Positions 1-9,134 are shown, numbered from the stretch's first letter. The stretch is 64,000 bases of DNA from Bacillus sp. 1NLA3E (GCF_000242895.2 NC_021171.1:1894001-1958000), one strand, 5' to 3'. Notes: generated from the letters alone by a model not told the origin. Numbers and translations: made by a program.

Positions 1-303
1 ATGAAAGAGCTTGCCGATGAAGGAATGACAATGGTGATCGTGACCCATGAAATGAGATTTGCTGAAGATGTAGGTGATCGCGTCATTTTCATGGATAAAG
101 GAGTCATTGTTGAGGAAGGCCATCCAAAGCAGTTGTTTAATTTTCCAAGGCATGAACGAACAAGAGCTTTTATTAATAAAGTTGAGCATCCAGAAGCAAT
201 CGGGGGAAATTATTCAAATGACGAATACCCAAATGAACTTCGGAAATTAAAAGACATAGGAAGAATGCCTACTTATTTAAAAGAAGAAACTTCCAATCTA
301 TAA
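1..303 (+). CDS. Amino-acid ABC transporter ATP-binding protein, C-terminal end only
   Basis: Last 100 residues of a polar-amino-acid (GlnQ-type) ABC ATPase; the 5' part lies outside the window, so the first ATG is probably internal. The H-loop region [15 protein letters not shown] and the following [11 protein letters not shown] segment are typical of this family. It would hydrolyse ATP on the cytoplasmic face to power amino-acid import. The tail after about residue 65 is longer and more charged than in most GlnQ proteins. It is followed after 45 bases by the dehydrogenase gene on the same strand, with which it may be cotranscribed. Family sure, substrate unknown. Confidence 0.8.
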   Translation: MKELADEGMTMVIVTHEMRFAEDVGDRVIFMDKGVIVEEGHPKQLFNFPRHERTRAFINKVEHPEAIGGNYSNDEYPNELRKLKDIGRMPTYLKEETSNL

Positions 304-348
304 AAATACTTATCATTATGGAAATTTTTAAAGGATAGGGGAACTGAA

Positions 349-1782
349 ATGACAACCAAAATAGATCCTAAAAAAAGAGACTTATTCGCAGCAGATGATG
401 TTACAGTCATTCCCGTAATCAATCCGGCGAATGGAGAAGTTATTGCTACTGTACCAAGCGGTGGAGCAGTAGAAGCAAAGAACGCGGTAGATGCCGCATA
501 TGAGGCATTATCGACTTGGTCGAGAAAAACTGCAAATGAGCGGGCCGAACGATTACTGCAATGGTACAAATTAATTGATGAGGAAAAAGAAGTCATCGGA
601 AAAATTATTACTCGTGAACAAGGGAAGCCATTACAAGAAGCAATTGGCGAGGTCACTTATGGAAATAGCTTTATCTCCTGGTATGCAGAAGAGGGAAAAA
701 GGATTTATGGAGAAACCATTCCCGCCTCACATGAAAATAAAAGGATTGTTGTCTTAAAACAACCGGTTGGCGTGGTGGCGGCGATTACCCCTTGGAATTT
801 CCCAGCTGGCATGATAACAAGGAAAGTGGCGCCAGCCTTGGCAGCAGGATGTACAGTAGTCGTAAAACCTTCTGAGTTAACCCCACTAACGGCATTGAAA
901 TTGGCAGACTTGGCGGAAAAAGCAGGTATTCCAAAAGGGGTATTTAATGTCATTACAGGGGACGCCAAGGCGATAGGTGAAGCCTGGCTTCAAGATGATC
1001 GAGTTCGAAAAATAACTTTTACTGGATCGACAGAAGTTGGAAAAACCTTAATGCGCGGTGCTGCCGATACCGTGAAAAAAGTATCACTTGAACTGGGTGG
1101 CCATGCCCCCTTGATTGTGTTCGAAGATGCCGATATTGACAAAGCGGTTAAGGAAGCGATCGCTTCTAAATTTAGAAATGCTGGTCAAACCTGTGTATGT
1201 GCCAACAGGATTTATGTTCAAGAATCGATTATAGAGGTTTTTTCAATAAAATATATTGCTACAGTAAAAGAGTTGAAAATTGGAGATGGACTGGAAGCCG
1301 GGACCAATATTGGACCTCTTATCGATGAGAGAGCGATAAAAAAAATGGAAGCCCATATATCAGATGCCATCCAAAAGGGTGGAAAGGTTGAAACGGGAGG
1401 GAATAAGCTATCCTTAAATGGGGGCTATTTCTTTGAACCAACTGTCTTAATTAATGCGACTGATGATATGCAATGTATGAATGAAGAAACATTTGGTCCA
1501 CTTGCACCAATCGCTACTTTTAAGACCACAGAAGAAGTGATCAAAAGAGCCAATCACACTCCATTTGGATTAGCAGCCTATGTTTTCACTCAAAATTTAG
1601 GCAAAGCGATTCAAGTTAGCGAAAAGCTGGAATATGGAATTGTCGGTCTAAACGACGGCGTTCCATCAGTGGCCCAGGCTCCATTCGGTGGCTTTAAGCA
1701 GAGTGGTTTAGGCCGAGAAGGAGGACATCACGGAATCGAGGAATTCCTGGAAACGAAATTTATTTCTATTGCGCTTAGTTAA
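349..1782 (+). CDS. gabD: NAD(P)-dependent succinate-semialdehyde dehydrogenase (aldehyde dehydrogenase family)
   Basis: A 477-residue aldehyde dehydrogenase of normal length for GabD. Visible signatures are the PWNFP cofactor-site motif, FTGSTEVGK, LELGGHAP with the general-base glutamate, and GQTCVCANR with the catalytic cysteine. GabD oxidises succinate semialdehyde to succinate in the GABA shunt; it is cytoplasmic and tetrameric in known relatives. The AGGATAGGGG ribosome site lies just before the ATG. No GABA transaminase gene is nearby, and it follows an amino-acid ABC ATPase gene, so a different semialdehyde substrate is possible. It ends at a terminator shared with the convergent tupA gene. 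Confidence 0.85.
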   Translation: MTTKIDPKKRDLFAADDVTVIPVINPANGEVIATVPSGGAVEAKNAVDAAYEALSTWSRKTANERAERLLQWYKLIDEEKEVIGKIITREQGKPLQEAIGEVTYGNSFISWYAEEGKRIYGETIPASHENKRIVVLKQPVGVVAAITPWNFPAGMITRKVAPALAAGCTVVVKPSELTPLTALKLADLAEKAGIPKGVFNVITGDAKAIGEAWLQDDRVRKITFTGSTEVGKTLMRGAADTVKKVSLELGGHAPLIVFEDADIDKAVKEAIASKFRNAGQTCVCANRIYVQESIIEVFSIKYIATVKELKIGDGLEAGTNIGPLIDERAIKKMEAHISDAIQKGGKVETGGNKLSLNGGYFFEPTVLINATDDMQCMNEETFGPLAPIATFKTTEEVIKRANHTPFGLAAYVFTQNLGKAIQVSEKLEYGIVGLNDGVPSVAQAPFGGFKQSGLGREGGHHGIEEFLETKFISIALS

Positions 1783-1906
1783 ATTTTGACGTGTAACAGT
1801 ATGAATAGGACGATTTAGTTAAACCTGAAGTCGTTGTAAGTATGTGGGGTTACTTTTCTGATTTGAGACAATACGAATGACATGTAATCCATACATCTAA
1901 AGCACA

Positions 1907-1938
1907 AAAGGAAGGTCCTTGAGAAAGGACCTTCCTTT
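1907..1938. terminator. Bidirectional intrinsic terminator between gabD and tupA
   Basis: A perfect 14-bp inverted repeat (AAAGGAAGGTCCTT and its complement) with a 4-base loop lies in the convergent gap. A/T tracts on both sides suit termination of gabD (+) and the lipoprotein gene (-). Confidence 0.85.
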
Positions 1939-1942
1939 AAAA

Positions 1943-2806
1943 TTATTCTGTATATTTAATAAATAGTGATCGACCATATTCTTTCTTACCAAAGTTTTCG
2001 ATTACATCTTGTGTCTTAGGATCAATCATAAATTTAACAAATTTTTCAGCATCTTTACTGTTAACTTTATCATGCTTTTCAGGGTTTACCTGCATTACGT
2101 GATAAATGTTCATTAAATCTTTACCGCCTTCAACGACAATTTGAAGGTCACCTAAGTTCTTTTCTTGAGCTAACCATGTAGCACGGTCTGTAAGAACGTA
2201 CCCTTTTTTCTCAGCTGCAACTTGAAGGGTTTGTCCCATACCTTGACCAGTTGATAAATACCATTCACCTTCTGGCTTAATGTTTAGAGCAGTCCAAATC
2301 CCTTTTTCCTTTTTATCTGTACCAGAATCGTCACCACGGGAAACAAAGATTGATTTTGTCCCGGCTAATTTTTTGAATGAAGCATTAATATCTTCTCCGC
2401 TTACTCCTGCAGGATTTTCTTTTGGTCCAACTAGAACAAAGTCATTATACATAACTCGTTTATAGTTAATGGCATCACCGGCATCAACAACAGCTTTTTC
2501 AGCTGCAGGTGCATGAACCAAAAGGGCATCAGCTTCTCCTTTTGTTCCCATTTCTAATGCTTGTCCAGTACCTACTGCAATAACCTTTACTTTAACATTA
2601 TTTTGCTTTTCAAACATAGGCATTATTACATCTAGCAGTCCGCTGTCTTGTGTACTTGTAGTAGTGGCAAGAATCATGCTAGTCGGTTCTGCTTTAGGCT
2701 CCTGTTTTTTCTCCTTTGTAGCAGAATTTGTGTTTGAATTTCCGCATGCTGCTAAAACCAGTAGCATTAAAGTAAAAAGGACAGCTAGAAAACGATTTTT
2801 CTTCAT
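1943..2806 (-). CDS. tupA: Tungstate-type substrate-binding lipoprotein (TupA-like)
   Basis: A 287-residue extracellular solute-binding protein with a lipoprotein signal peptide ending LVLAAC, so it is anchored in the membrane by a lipidated cysteine near residue 21. The segments TTTSTQDSGLLD, VGTGQALEMG and KGEADALLVHAPAAEK are hallmarks of TupA, which binds tungstate (and related oxyanions) for an ABC importer. The ribosome site GGAGGAACTTAC precedes the ATG. Unusually, no tupB permease or tupC ATPase gene is next to it: gabD lies downstream on the other strand and a DUF3231 gene upstream. The permease must be elsewhere, or the gene is an orphan. Molybdate is an alternative ligand. Confidence 0.82.
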   Translation of the reverse strand: MKKNRFLAVLFTLMLLVLAACGNSNTNSATKEKKQEPKAEPTSMILATTTSTQDSGLLDVIMPMFEKQNNVKVKVIAVGTGQALEMGTKGEADALLVHAPAAEKAVVDAGDAINYKRVMYNDFVLVGPKENPAGVSGEDINASFKKLAGTKSIFVSRGDDSGTDKKEKGIWTALNIKPEGEWYLSTGQGMGQTLQVAAEKKGYVLTDRATWLAQEKNLGDLQIVVEGGKDLMNIYHVMQVNPEKHDKVNSKDAEKFVKFMIDPKTQDVIENFGKKEYGRSLFIKYTE

Positions 2807-2918
2807 GTAAGTTCCTCCAAATTGATTTTTTGATTAATACTTTAAAACCAGTATTTACTATTAAATAGTGTAAATAATGTTATTAATAATTACTATGTAT
2901 TTTATCACAATTAGTTTA

Positions 2919-2970
2919 GTTTTGTTTAATATCGTTAAGTTTTGTTTAATTTCATTTGGTTTTAATTAGT
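2919..2970. promoter_or_regulatory. 20-bp direct repeats upstream of tupA
   Basis: GTTTTGTTTAATATCGTTAA (2919-2938) is followed directly by GTTTTGTTTAATTTCATTTG (2939-2958) and a weaker third copy starting GTTTTAATTAG at 2959. The 20-bp spacing equals about two helical turns and the block sits about 110 bases upstream of the tupA start. It could be a regulator-binding array. The surroundings are very A/T-rich, so chance similarity cannot be excluded. Confidence 0.35.
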
Positions 2971-3011
2971 TTTAAAGTCAATTGGATCAATGACAATTAT
3001 TGTCTCAAAAA

Positions 3012-3062
3012 TTAATAATCCACCGCGTTAATTTGTTATAAATTAACGCGGTGGATTATTAA
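3012..3062 (-). terminator. Long perfect hairpin downstream of the DUF3231 gene
   Basis: A perfect 23-bp inverted repeat (3012-3034 with 3040-3062) encloses a 5-base loop. The GC centre CCACCGCG is flanked by A/T. It lies 37 bases past the stop of the minus-strand DUF3231 gene. A terminator is the simplest reading, although no clean T-run follows on either strand and the stem is unusually long. Confidence 0.6.
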
Positions 3063-3098
3063 CATAATTATATCAATGTCATGTATTTCGAATTATTA

Positions 3099-4115
3099 TT
3101 AATCACTCATTTTCTTTACAAGTGAGTCACGGTCACTCGATAATGGAGGCTGCTCTAACCAACCATTTTTTATCATCAGTTTCCCACCGTCTTCTGCAAA
3201 TTGTAGAAGTTCTAGATTAAGTCGAAAGTAATGAGCACCTATATCTCTCCTTCCATTGACACTCAAAGCAGTTCCATAATATCCAATGGATAATTGTGTA
3301 GATAACTGAATTTGGTACATCAAAAATTTATCTGAAAAGGGCGAAGTAGTAGAGTTAGTAATCAGCGCTTGTAAAGAAATGGGGGAATTTAATTTCTCTT
3401 CATGAAATACCGATTCAAATATTTTCAGTTGTTTATTGGTAATGTCTAGACCTCTCTTAATATGTTGACGAACCTCTTTTGATTGAGCTACTTGGATAAA
3501 TCCCACCTTTAAAGCAGCATGTAAATGCATTTTAGCCATGTTGAAGGTAATGTCTCCAATTTCCATAACATTCAGTGGTCGACGTTTTCCAAACCATCCA
3601 GTTAAAAAACTTTGGTTTTTAACAAAATCGATAGAATCGGGTGGTGAAACAATAGGAGGTCGTGTGTATAGTCCTTTCGTAAGCATTACATCAATGGTTT
3701 GATCGAAAAGCATCATCGTTTCGGTCATACAGGCTATGTAATACTTCCGTAAGTCAGATCGAATAGAATTACTTACTGAAAAAGAGTATCCAGTCAACCC
3801 TTGCAATGTCATGATATAAAGATAATGTAGGTAGAAAGGGTCCTGAAAAAGACGAGGTGCGTTAATGTTTACATCTTCTTTTTCTGTAAACCCATGAGGG
3901 ATCGGGTAATTTTCTTTTAACATGAATTCAGTTACTTTTTGAACATGCTCTCTTGATAATCCCAAGGCATTTTGGTAGATTGATTTGATTTCGTGATCTT
4001 CGATATGCTCAAGTGCATATCGAAAAAAACAAATGGACATTGAATCAAAAATGTATTGAGTCCAAAGGCTCGAAATTTCTGGAGCTGTTAATTGAATTGA
4101 TTTATTCGTTTCCAA
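3099..4115 (-). CDS. DUF3231 family protein
   Basis: A 338-residue protein with two repeated halves rich in long helices, as in the Bacillus DUF3231 family (usually about 330-340 residues and predicted ferritin-like). Examples are the segments beginning ISSLWTQYIFDSMS and TFNMAKMHLHAALKVG. No enzyme activity is established for the family and I see no signal peptide. The start is a TTG preceded at good spacing by GGAGGGTGAGCC. It stands alone between tupA and the RNase J gene. Family assignment good, function unknown. Confidence 0.8.
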   Translation of the reverse strand: METNKSIQLTAPEISSLWTQYIFDSMSICFFRYALEHIEDHEIKSIYQNALGLSREHVQKVTEFMLKENYPIPHGFTEKEDVNINAPRLFQDPFYLHYLYIMTLQGLTGYSFSVSNSIRSDLRKYYIACMTETMMLFDQTIDVMLTKGLYTRPPIVSPPDSIDFVKNQSFLTGWFGKRRPLNVMEIGDITFNMAKMHLHAALKVGFIQVAQSKEVRQHIKRGLDITNKQLKIFESVFHEEKLNSPISLQALITNSTTSPFSDKFLMYQIQLSTQLSIGYYGTALSVNGRRDIGAHYFRLNLELLQFAEDGGKLMIKNGWLEQPPLSSDRDSLVKKMSD

Positions 4116-4219
4116 GGCTCACCCTCCAATATTTTTGGAAACATAAGTGTAAATCTACTCAAAATAGCCATCCCCCTATTTAAACTGTAATAGCTACTGA
4201 TTGCCAGGGGGATATCACA

Positions 4220-5893
4220 TCAAATTTCAATAATGATTGGCAGGATCATTGGCTTTCGCTTCGTTTGGGAGTATAAATATTGTCCTACTGATTTTTTAAT
4301 ACTTTGTTTGATTACATTCCACTGCCGAACATTCTCTGCTTGTAAGTCATTAACGGATTTTTTTACAAGACGGTTAATCTCTTTGATAAGATCCTCGGAA
4401 TCTTTTACGTACACGAACCCACGAGAAATGGTATCTGGACCTTGAATAATTTTGCGGTCTGTTTTACTAATTGTTAAAACAATCACGAGCATTCCATCCT
4501 CAGAAAGTTGTTTACGGTCTCGTAATACAATCTCTCCAACATCGCCAACACCCATCCCATCTACATATGTAACCCCTGAAGGTACTTGCCGAGTTTGTCG
4601 GGCAACTGAGTTTTCAACATCAACGACATCACCATTTTTAATATTAAAAGTGTTCCCTTTTTCTATTCCAACCGATTCAGCTAACAAGCGGTGGTGATGC
4701 AACATTCGATATTCACCATGGATTGGAATAAAATAGGTGGGTTTCATTAAGGTAAGCATGAGTTTTAAATCTTCCTGGTAACCATGTCCTGAAACATGCA
4801 TTCCCGTTGAACTTCCAGATCCATATACAACCTTGGCGCCAAGTTGAAACAAGTTGTCGATGATACGTGAAACGTCCTTTTCATTGCCTGGGATTGGCGA
4901 AGCGGCAAAAATAACTGTGTCTCCAGGATAGATAGCAGCATCCCGATAGTTTCCGCTAGCTAGGCGGGCAAGGGCTGCATTTGGTTCTCCTTGACTTCCC
5001 GTACATAGAATCGTAACCTTTTCAGGCGCCAGCTTATCGACTTCATTTGCCTCAATTAGCATCCCTTCTGGAACATTTAAATACCCATGTTCAATCGCAA
5101 CTGAGACAACATTGACCATACTTCGACCAAGTAAAGCAAGCTTTCGATTAGTTTTAATTGAAGCTTCAACGACTTGCTGTAGGCGATTTACATTTGAAGC
5201 AAAGGTGGAGATGAAGATTTTTCCATCAGCTTTCATAAAAGCTTCATCCATATGGCCACCAATAATTTGCTCCGAAGGGGTTAAACCAGACCGTTCTGCA
5301 TTTGTACTTTCCGAAATTAATACTAAGACACCTTGATTGCCGATTTCAGCCATTTTATGAATATCAGAATGTTGGCTATTTACAGGTGTTAAATCGAATT
5401 TGAAGTCCCCGGTATGGACAACATTTCCTTCAGGTGTATGGAAGACGACGCCAAGACAATCAGGAATACTATGACTAACTCTGAAAAAGGAAACATTGAT
5501 CTCACCCAACTCAAGATTTGAATCCGAGTTAATCTGGACTAATTGCGTATCCCGTCGGAGCTTATGCTCGTCTAATTTTAATTCAATCAAACCTAGTGTA
5601 AAACGGGTTGCATAAATGGGGACGTTTAATTTTTTTAAGAAAAAAGGAACACCACCGATATGATCTTCGTGTCCATGGGTCACAATTAATGCACGGATTT
5701 TGTCCTGATTTTCTTCTAAATAGGTAATATCAGGGATAATTAAATCGATTCCTAATAAACTCTCATCTGGAAACTTACCACCACAGTCGACAATAATAAT
5801 ATCGTTAGCATATTGGATAACATACATGTTTTTTCCGATTTCATTGATGCCACCTAAGGCGAAAATGGATAATTTATTTTCAGTGGTTGCCAA
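4220..5893 (-). CDS. Ribonuclease J family protein (RNase J paralogue)
   Basis: A metallo-beta-lactamase/beta-CASP ribonuclease of 557 residues. The intact metal site THGHEDHIGG, the later HTGDFKFD, the beta-CASP motif HVSGHG and HGEYRML are all visible, and it ends with the family tail RKPMILPIIIEI. RNase J trims 5' ends of RNA as exonuclease and endonuclease. The likely start is TTG at 5893-5891: GGGAGG at 5901-5906 sits 7 bases upstream, whereas an earlier in-frame TTG overlaps this ribosome site. The J1-like HGHEDH metal motif combines with J2-like details such as NAERSGLTPSE, and the usual rpoY neighbour of rnjA is absent. It is therefore more likely an extra paralogue than the housekeeping J1. 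Confidence 0.85.
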   Translation of the reverse strand: MATTENKLSIFALGGINEIGKNMYVIQYANDIIIVDCGGKFPDESLLGIDLIIPDITYLEENQDKIRALIVTHGHEDHIGGVPFFLKKLNVPIYATRFTLGLIELKLDEHKLRRDTQLVQINSDSNLELGEINVSFFRVSHSIPDCLGVVFHTPEGNVVHTGDFKFDLTPVNSQHSDIHKMAEIGNQGVLVLISESTNAERSGLTPSEQIIGGHMDEAFMKADGKIFISTFASNVNRLQQVVEASIKTNRKLALLGRSMVNVVSVAIEHGYLNVPEGMLIEANEVDKLAPEKVTILCTGSQGEPNAALARLASGNYRDAAIYPGDTVIFAASPIPGNEKDVSRIIDNLFQLGAKVVYGSGSSTGMHVSGHGYQEDLKLMLTLMKPTYFIPIHGEYRMLHHHRLLAESVGIEKGNTFNIKNGDVVDVENSVARQTRQVPSGVTYVDGMGVGDVGEIVLRDRKQLSEDGMLVIVLTISKTDRKIIQGPDTISRGFVYVKDSEDLIKEINRLVKKSVNDLQAENVRQWNVIKQSIKKSVGQYLYSQTKRKPMILPIIIEI

Positions 5894-5956
5894 ATGTATT
5901 CCTCCCAATTGAAATTAGATATATTTAGTATTTCCTTTTTATCTAAGTTCATGACA

Positions 5957-5985
5957 TAAAAAAATAAGTGCCCAAACTAGGCACT
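5957..5985 (-). terminator. Minus-strand terminator after the HAD gene region
   Basis: AGTGCC and GGCACT (5967-5972, 5980-5985) form a short stem followed on the minus strand by a run of T (5957-5964). It would end transcripts coming from the deoR-HAD genes before the RNase J gene. Confidence 0.5.
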
Positions 5986-6081
5986 CAAAAGTAATGCTGA
6001 TTATTTATATCTAATCATTTATATCTCAAACTCAAATTGTTACGCCGCAATCTGCGTTACGCCAATATGAGTTTAAGTAGC

Positions 6082-6341
6082 ATGTTTATAAAAGGCTCTT
6101 TTCTAAAAGATTGTTGTTTTTTTAATAGGTTTTGTGGAAAGGAAACCTATTAGAAGAAAGTTGATTGGAGCGGAAGGTGCGAGACTCCTGCGGGAGCAGC
6201 GGGACAGGTGAGACCCCACAGGCGCTTAAGCGCCGAGGAGGCTCACCGCCCGCCCCGCGGAAAGCGAGCATCCTGGAGCGGAAATCAATCACTCTTTTCT
6301 TTTAGTAAATAGCAACAAAGATTACGAAAACAGCCTTATAA
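6082..6341 (+). repeat. Dispersed structured repeat, copy A
   Basis: Core 6163-6288 begins GATTGGAGCGGAAGG and ends GGAGCGGAAATCAATC. It contains the perfect palindrome GGCGCTTAAGCGCC, the block GCGGGAGCAGCGGGACAGG and its partner CTCACCGCCCGCCCCGCGG. Outer arms around TTATAAAAGGCT (about 6084-6130) and AGCCTTATAAA (about 6300-6341) are imperfect inverted copies. This copy differs in its outer arms from copies B and C. No protein-coding capacity is evident. The same element recurs at 9339, 12080 and 51674, always in the same orientation. Confidence 0.85.
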
Positions 6342-6346
6342 AAACA

Positions 6347-7222
6347 TCAAGAATGAATAGCTGTTGTTTTTGTTAAAGTATAGAGGAAATGTGCAACACC
6401 GTCTTCGTGATTAGGAAGGGTAACTTCATGACAGGCGTCTTTAATCTCCTGATGGGCATTCCCCATTGCGGCACTTCTTCCGGCAATTCTTAGCATAGAT
6501 AAATCGTTAAAGCTGTCGCCAACTGCTGCAGTATCCGCTAAGTTAATATTTAGCTTTTTTGCAAGAATTTCTAGGGCAATTCCTTTTGAAGCATTCTTGT
6601 GTTCCAATTCAAAATTATGTTTAGCAGACTTAACCATGGTTAAATCGTCCCTATACTCAAAATTTGCCCAGCCTTTTTTCAGCTTTTCCTCATCAAACGA
6701 AAAGGCAAGGATATTGTAAAAATCAATATCTTTATCAAAAAGATCTTTGTAGGACTTGATATAGGAAAAGCCTGTTTGACTGAATTGCTTTTCTGCAGCA
6801 TATTTCAGTCGATCTTTATTTATATCGGGGTATGCACTTGTTATTCGATCCATTTCGATTGCTAAAAGCTCTCTTCCATTATGCGGAGTCCATATGAAAT
6901 CATTGCTACAAACTTCATAATAAAAGTTTTCTTTTTCGAGCCAACTCAAAATATTTAATGCACCCTGTCTATTGATTGGTTCTGAGTGGAACAATTCTCC
7001 ATTTGGTTGGTGAATTGTGGCTCCATTAGCTCCAATAACCCAAGTTTTAATACCGCAATTTTTAAATATGGATTGAACATCAAAATGAGTGCGTCCTGTC
7101 GCAATAACAATTTCAATTTGGTTGGATTGGGCAAATTTAATAGCTTCCAAATTTTGTATGCTTACTTGGTTTTCTTCATTAAGTAAAGTTCCATCTAAAT
7201 CAATCGCAATCAATTTCACCAA
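6347..7222 (-). CDS. HAD-superfamily (Cof-type) sugar-phosphate phosphatase
   Basis: A 291-residue HAD IIB hydrolase. Motif I is DLDGTL near residue 8, motif II IATGR, and motif IV GDSFNDLSML near residue 240, with the HEDGVA segment at the end. Cof-type enzymes dephosphorylate sugar phosphates or small phosphorylated cofactors in the cytoplasm. It starts 1 base after the stop of the upstream DeoR-family gene, so the two form an operon. DeoR-family regulators usually respond to phosphosugars, so the regulator and the phosphatase probably share a sugar phosphate. The precise substrate cannot be read from sequence. Confidence 0.85.
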   Translation of the reverse strand: MVKLIAIDLDGTLLNEENQVSIQNLEAIKFAQSNQIEIVIATGRTHFDVQSIFKNCGIKTWVIGANGATIHQPNGELFHSEPINRQGALNILSWLEKENFYYEVCSNDFIWTPHNGRELLAIEMDRITSAYPDINKDRLKYAAEKQFSQTGFSYIKSYKDLFDKDIDFYNILAFSFDEEKLKKGWANFEYRDDLTMVKSAKHNFELEHKNASKGIALEILAKKLNINLADTAAVGDSFNDLSMLRIAGRSAAMGNAHQEIKDACHEVTLPNHEDGVAHFLYTLTKTTAIHS

Positions 7223-7223
7223 G

Positions 7224-8003
7224 TTAATCCACTCCTATGTCTTTTTGATCAGCAGTTAAGAGCTCAACATTGTTTTTATTCAACAAATCCCTAAACGCTT
7301 TTGGGGGAGTTTTATCCGTTATTAAAAGATCTATATCATTTAGATTGGCAAACCTGAAAAAATCAGTGATACCTAATTTTGTATGATCGGCTAAAACGAT
7401 AACCTGCTTAGCTTGCTTAATCATTTTTCGTTTTACCATTCCATCCTCCTCATGAGGACTGGTTAAACCATGTTCAGAAATGCCAACTACACCAATAAAA
7501 GCTTTATCTACATGAAATTCTGCTAATTTTTCTGATACAGATGAACCGTATAGAAACCGATGTTCTTTATGAAGAGTCCCACCTAGGAGTTGAATATTCA
7601 CATCTGAGTTGTTAGATAATACTTCTGCCTGGTTAATTGAATTGGTGATAATGGTACAATCTATATTTTCAATCTGTTCAGCGCAGGATTGAACGGTAGT
7701 TGAGGCATCCAATATTACTCTATCACCTGGAAAAATAAACGAAGCTGCTAGTTTTCCAATCGTCTTTTTTTCGTCAGAAACCGTTTTAAGTCGGTTCGAG
7801 TAGTCTTTTATTTCTTGATGAACAGAGGGAAGAATCGCCCCTCCACGTGTCCGTAATATTGATTTTTCTTCTTCTAGTTTGACCAAATCTCTTCTTGCTG
7901 TGTCTCTTGAAACATTAAGCAAGGAACAGATTTGTTCGACTGAAATTCTATTATTCTTTTTAAGAAAATCCAAAATGGACAATAATCTTTCCTCTTGATA
8001 CAA
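7224..8003 (-). CDS. DeoR/GlpR-family transcriptional regulator
   Basis: A 259-residue regulator. The N-terminal winged helix (VEQICSLLNVSRDTARRDL, about residues 20-38) is followed by the family linker RGGAILP and a C-terminal sugar-isomerase-like sensor with FVHV-type segments such as GVVGISEHGLTSPHEED. It starts with TTG at 8003. It lies directly upstream of the HAD phosphatase gene and is divergent from a nitroreductase gene; the shared gap holds repeated TAAGTA boxes that may be its operator. The expected effector is a phosphorylated sugar. Family sure, regulon inferred. Confidence 0.88.
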   Translation of the reverse strand: MYQEERLLSILDFLKKNNRISVEQICSLLNVSRDTARRDLVKLEEEKSILRTRGGAILPSVHQEIKDYSNRLKTVSDEKKTIGKLAASFIFPGDRVILDASTTVQSCAEQIENIDCTIITNSINQAEVLSNNSDVNIQLLGGTLHKEHRFLYGSSVSEKLAEFHVDKAFIGVVGISEHGLTSPHEEDGMVKRKMIKQAKQVIVLADHTKLGITDFFRFANLNDIDLLITDKTPPKAFRDLLNKNNVELLTADQKDIGVD

Positions 8004-8024
8004 CTTAACACACCAACTTTCAAT

Positions 8025-8093
8025 TTAAGTATTTATAAGTAATTATACACTATCTTTAAGTGAATTCAATGATAAATAAGTATTTTTAAGTAA
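8025..8093. promoter_or_regulatory. Candidate DeoR operator: repeated TTAAGTA boxes
   Basis: TTAAGTATTTATAAGTAA (8025-8042) and TAAGTATTTTTAAGTAA (8077-8093) are near-identical double boxes about 52 bases apart, with a related half-site TTTAAGTGAA between them. They fill the gap between the divergent regulator and nitroreductase genes, where a DeoR-family protein would bind. Confidence 0.5.
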
Positions 8094-8177
8094 AAAAATA
8101 AATGAGGAGAGGCTAAGGGGAATATCCGTGATGTTCGTATAGAATAATAATATAATTATAGTGAGGTGGGGATTAAG

Positions 8178-9041
8178 ATGAGTATAAAAAAATCGGTAAT
8201 TGAAATAATGCGTAAGCGTCAGTCGATTAGAACATATGATACCCAAGAAATAACCGAATCTCATTATAAGTTAATAAATGATTACATAAATACAGAAGAA
8301 AACTTTATCGGACCGTTTGGAGGAAAAGGGAGAGTTGAGTTGATTCAAGTAACCAACAATGTAACAGACAAGGGAATAAAGTTGGGGACCTATGGAATGA
8401 TTAAAAATCCACAGGGATATTTTGTAGGAATTGCCGAAAATAATCAAAACTCGATATTAGAGTTTGGCTACACTTTTCAAAAACTCATATTATTTTTGAC
8501 AGAGTTAGAAATTGGAACTTGCTGGATGGGAGGAACATTCAACCGAAATTCCTTTGAAAAGGAACTTCAGCTAGAGGAAGGGGAGTTCATTCCTTGCATA
8601 ACACCCATAGGCTATCCAAATGATAAAAAACGGGTTTTGGATAAAGCACTCCGCTTCGTCGTAAAAGCAGACAATAAAAAGGCTTGGGAAAAGCTTTTTT
8701 ATGATGCGAACTTTAAGGTTACTTTAGTAAAAGAGAAAGCAGGTAATTTTGAAATACCGATTGAAATGGTTAGACTTGGACCATCTGCTTCAAATAAACA
8801 GCCTTGGCGACTCGTGGTGTCTCCTGATCGGCAGGTTTGTCATTTTTATATAGAGCATACGCCAAATTATAGCGCAAAATTGGGATATGACATGCAAATA
8901 CTAGATATGGGGATTGCCATGTGTCAGTTTGATTTAGCTTGTCAGGAAATAAATGTCGAGGGTCAATGGATAAAAGAGGATCCCAAAATTGGTCTCCCAA
9001 ATGAACAGATGGAGTATATCGTTAGTTGGAAGATAATATGA
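8178..9041 (+). CDS. Nitroreductase-family protein (TM1586-like)
   Basis: About 287 residues with two related nitroreductase-like halves, as in the putative TM nitroreductase family. An N-terminal KRQSIRTYD segment (flavin-phosphate contact in nitroreductases) is followed by IGTCWMGGTFN, and a second half has LGPSASNKQPWR. It probably binds FMN and reduces a small molecule with NAD(P)H. I chose the ATG at 8178 because AGGTGGGG (8164-8171) is correctly spaced from it; an in-frame GTG at 8166 lies inside that ribosome site. Divergent from the DeoR regulator, which may control it. Confidence 0.75.
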   Translation: MSIKKSVIEIMRKRQSIRTYDTQEITESHYKLINDYINTEENFIGPFGGKGRVELIQVTNNVTDKGIKLGTYGMIKNPQGYFVGIAENNQNSILEFGYTFQKLILFLTELEIGTCWMGGTFNRNSFEKELQLEEGEFIPCITPIGYPNDKKRVLDKALRFVVKADNKKAWEKLFYDANFKVTLVKEKAGNFEIPIEMVRLGPSASNKQPWRLVVSPDRQVCHFYIEHTPNYSAKLGYDMQILDMGIAMCQFDLACQEINVEGQWIKEDPKIGLPNEQMEYIVSWKII

Positions 9042-9134
9042 TTCTCCCTTTAGATGAAATGAATTTGATTATGAATATATATCAGAATGTGTGAAGATAC
9101 TATCTTTGAATTAATTTCAAAGGAGGTATTAGGT

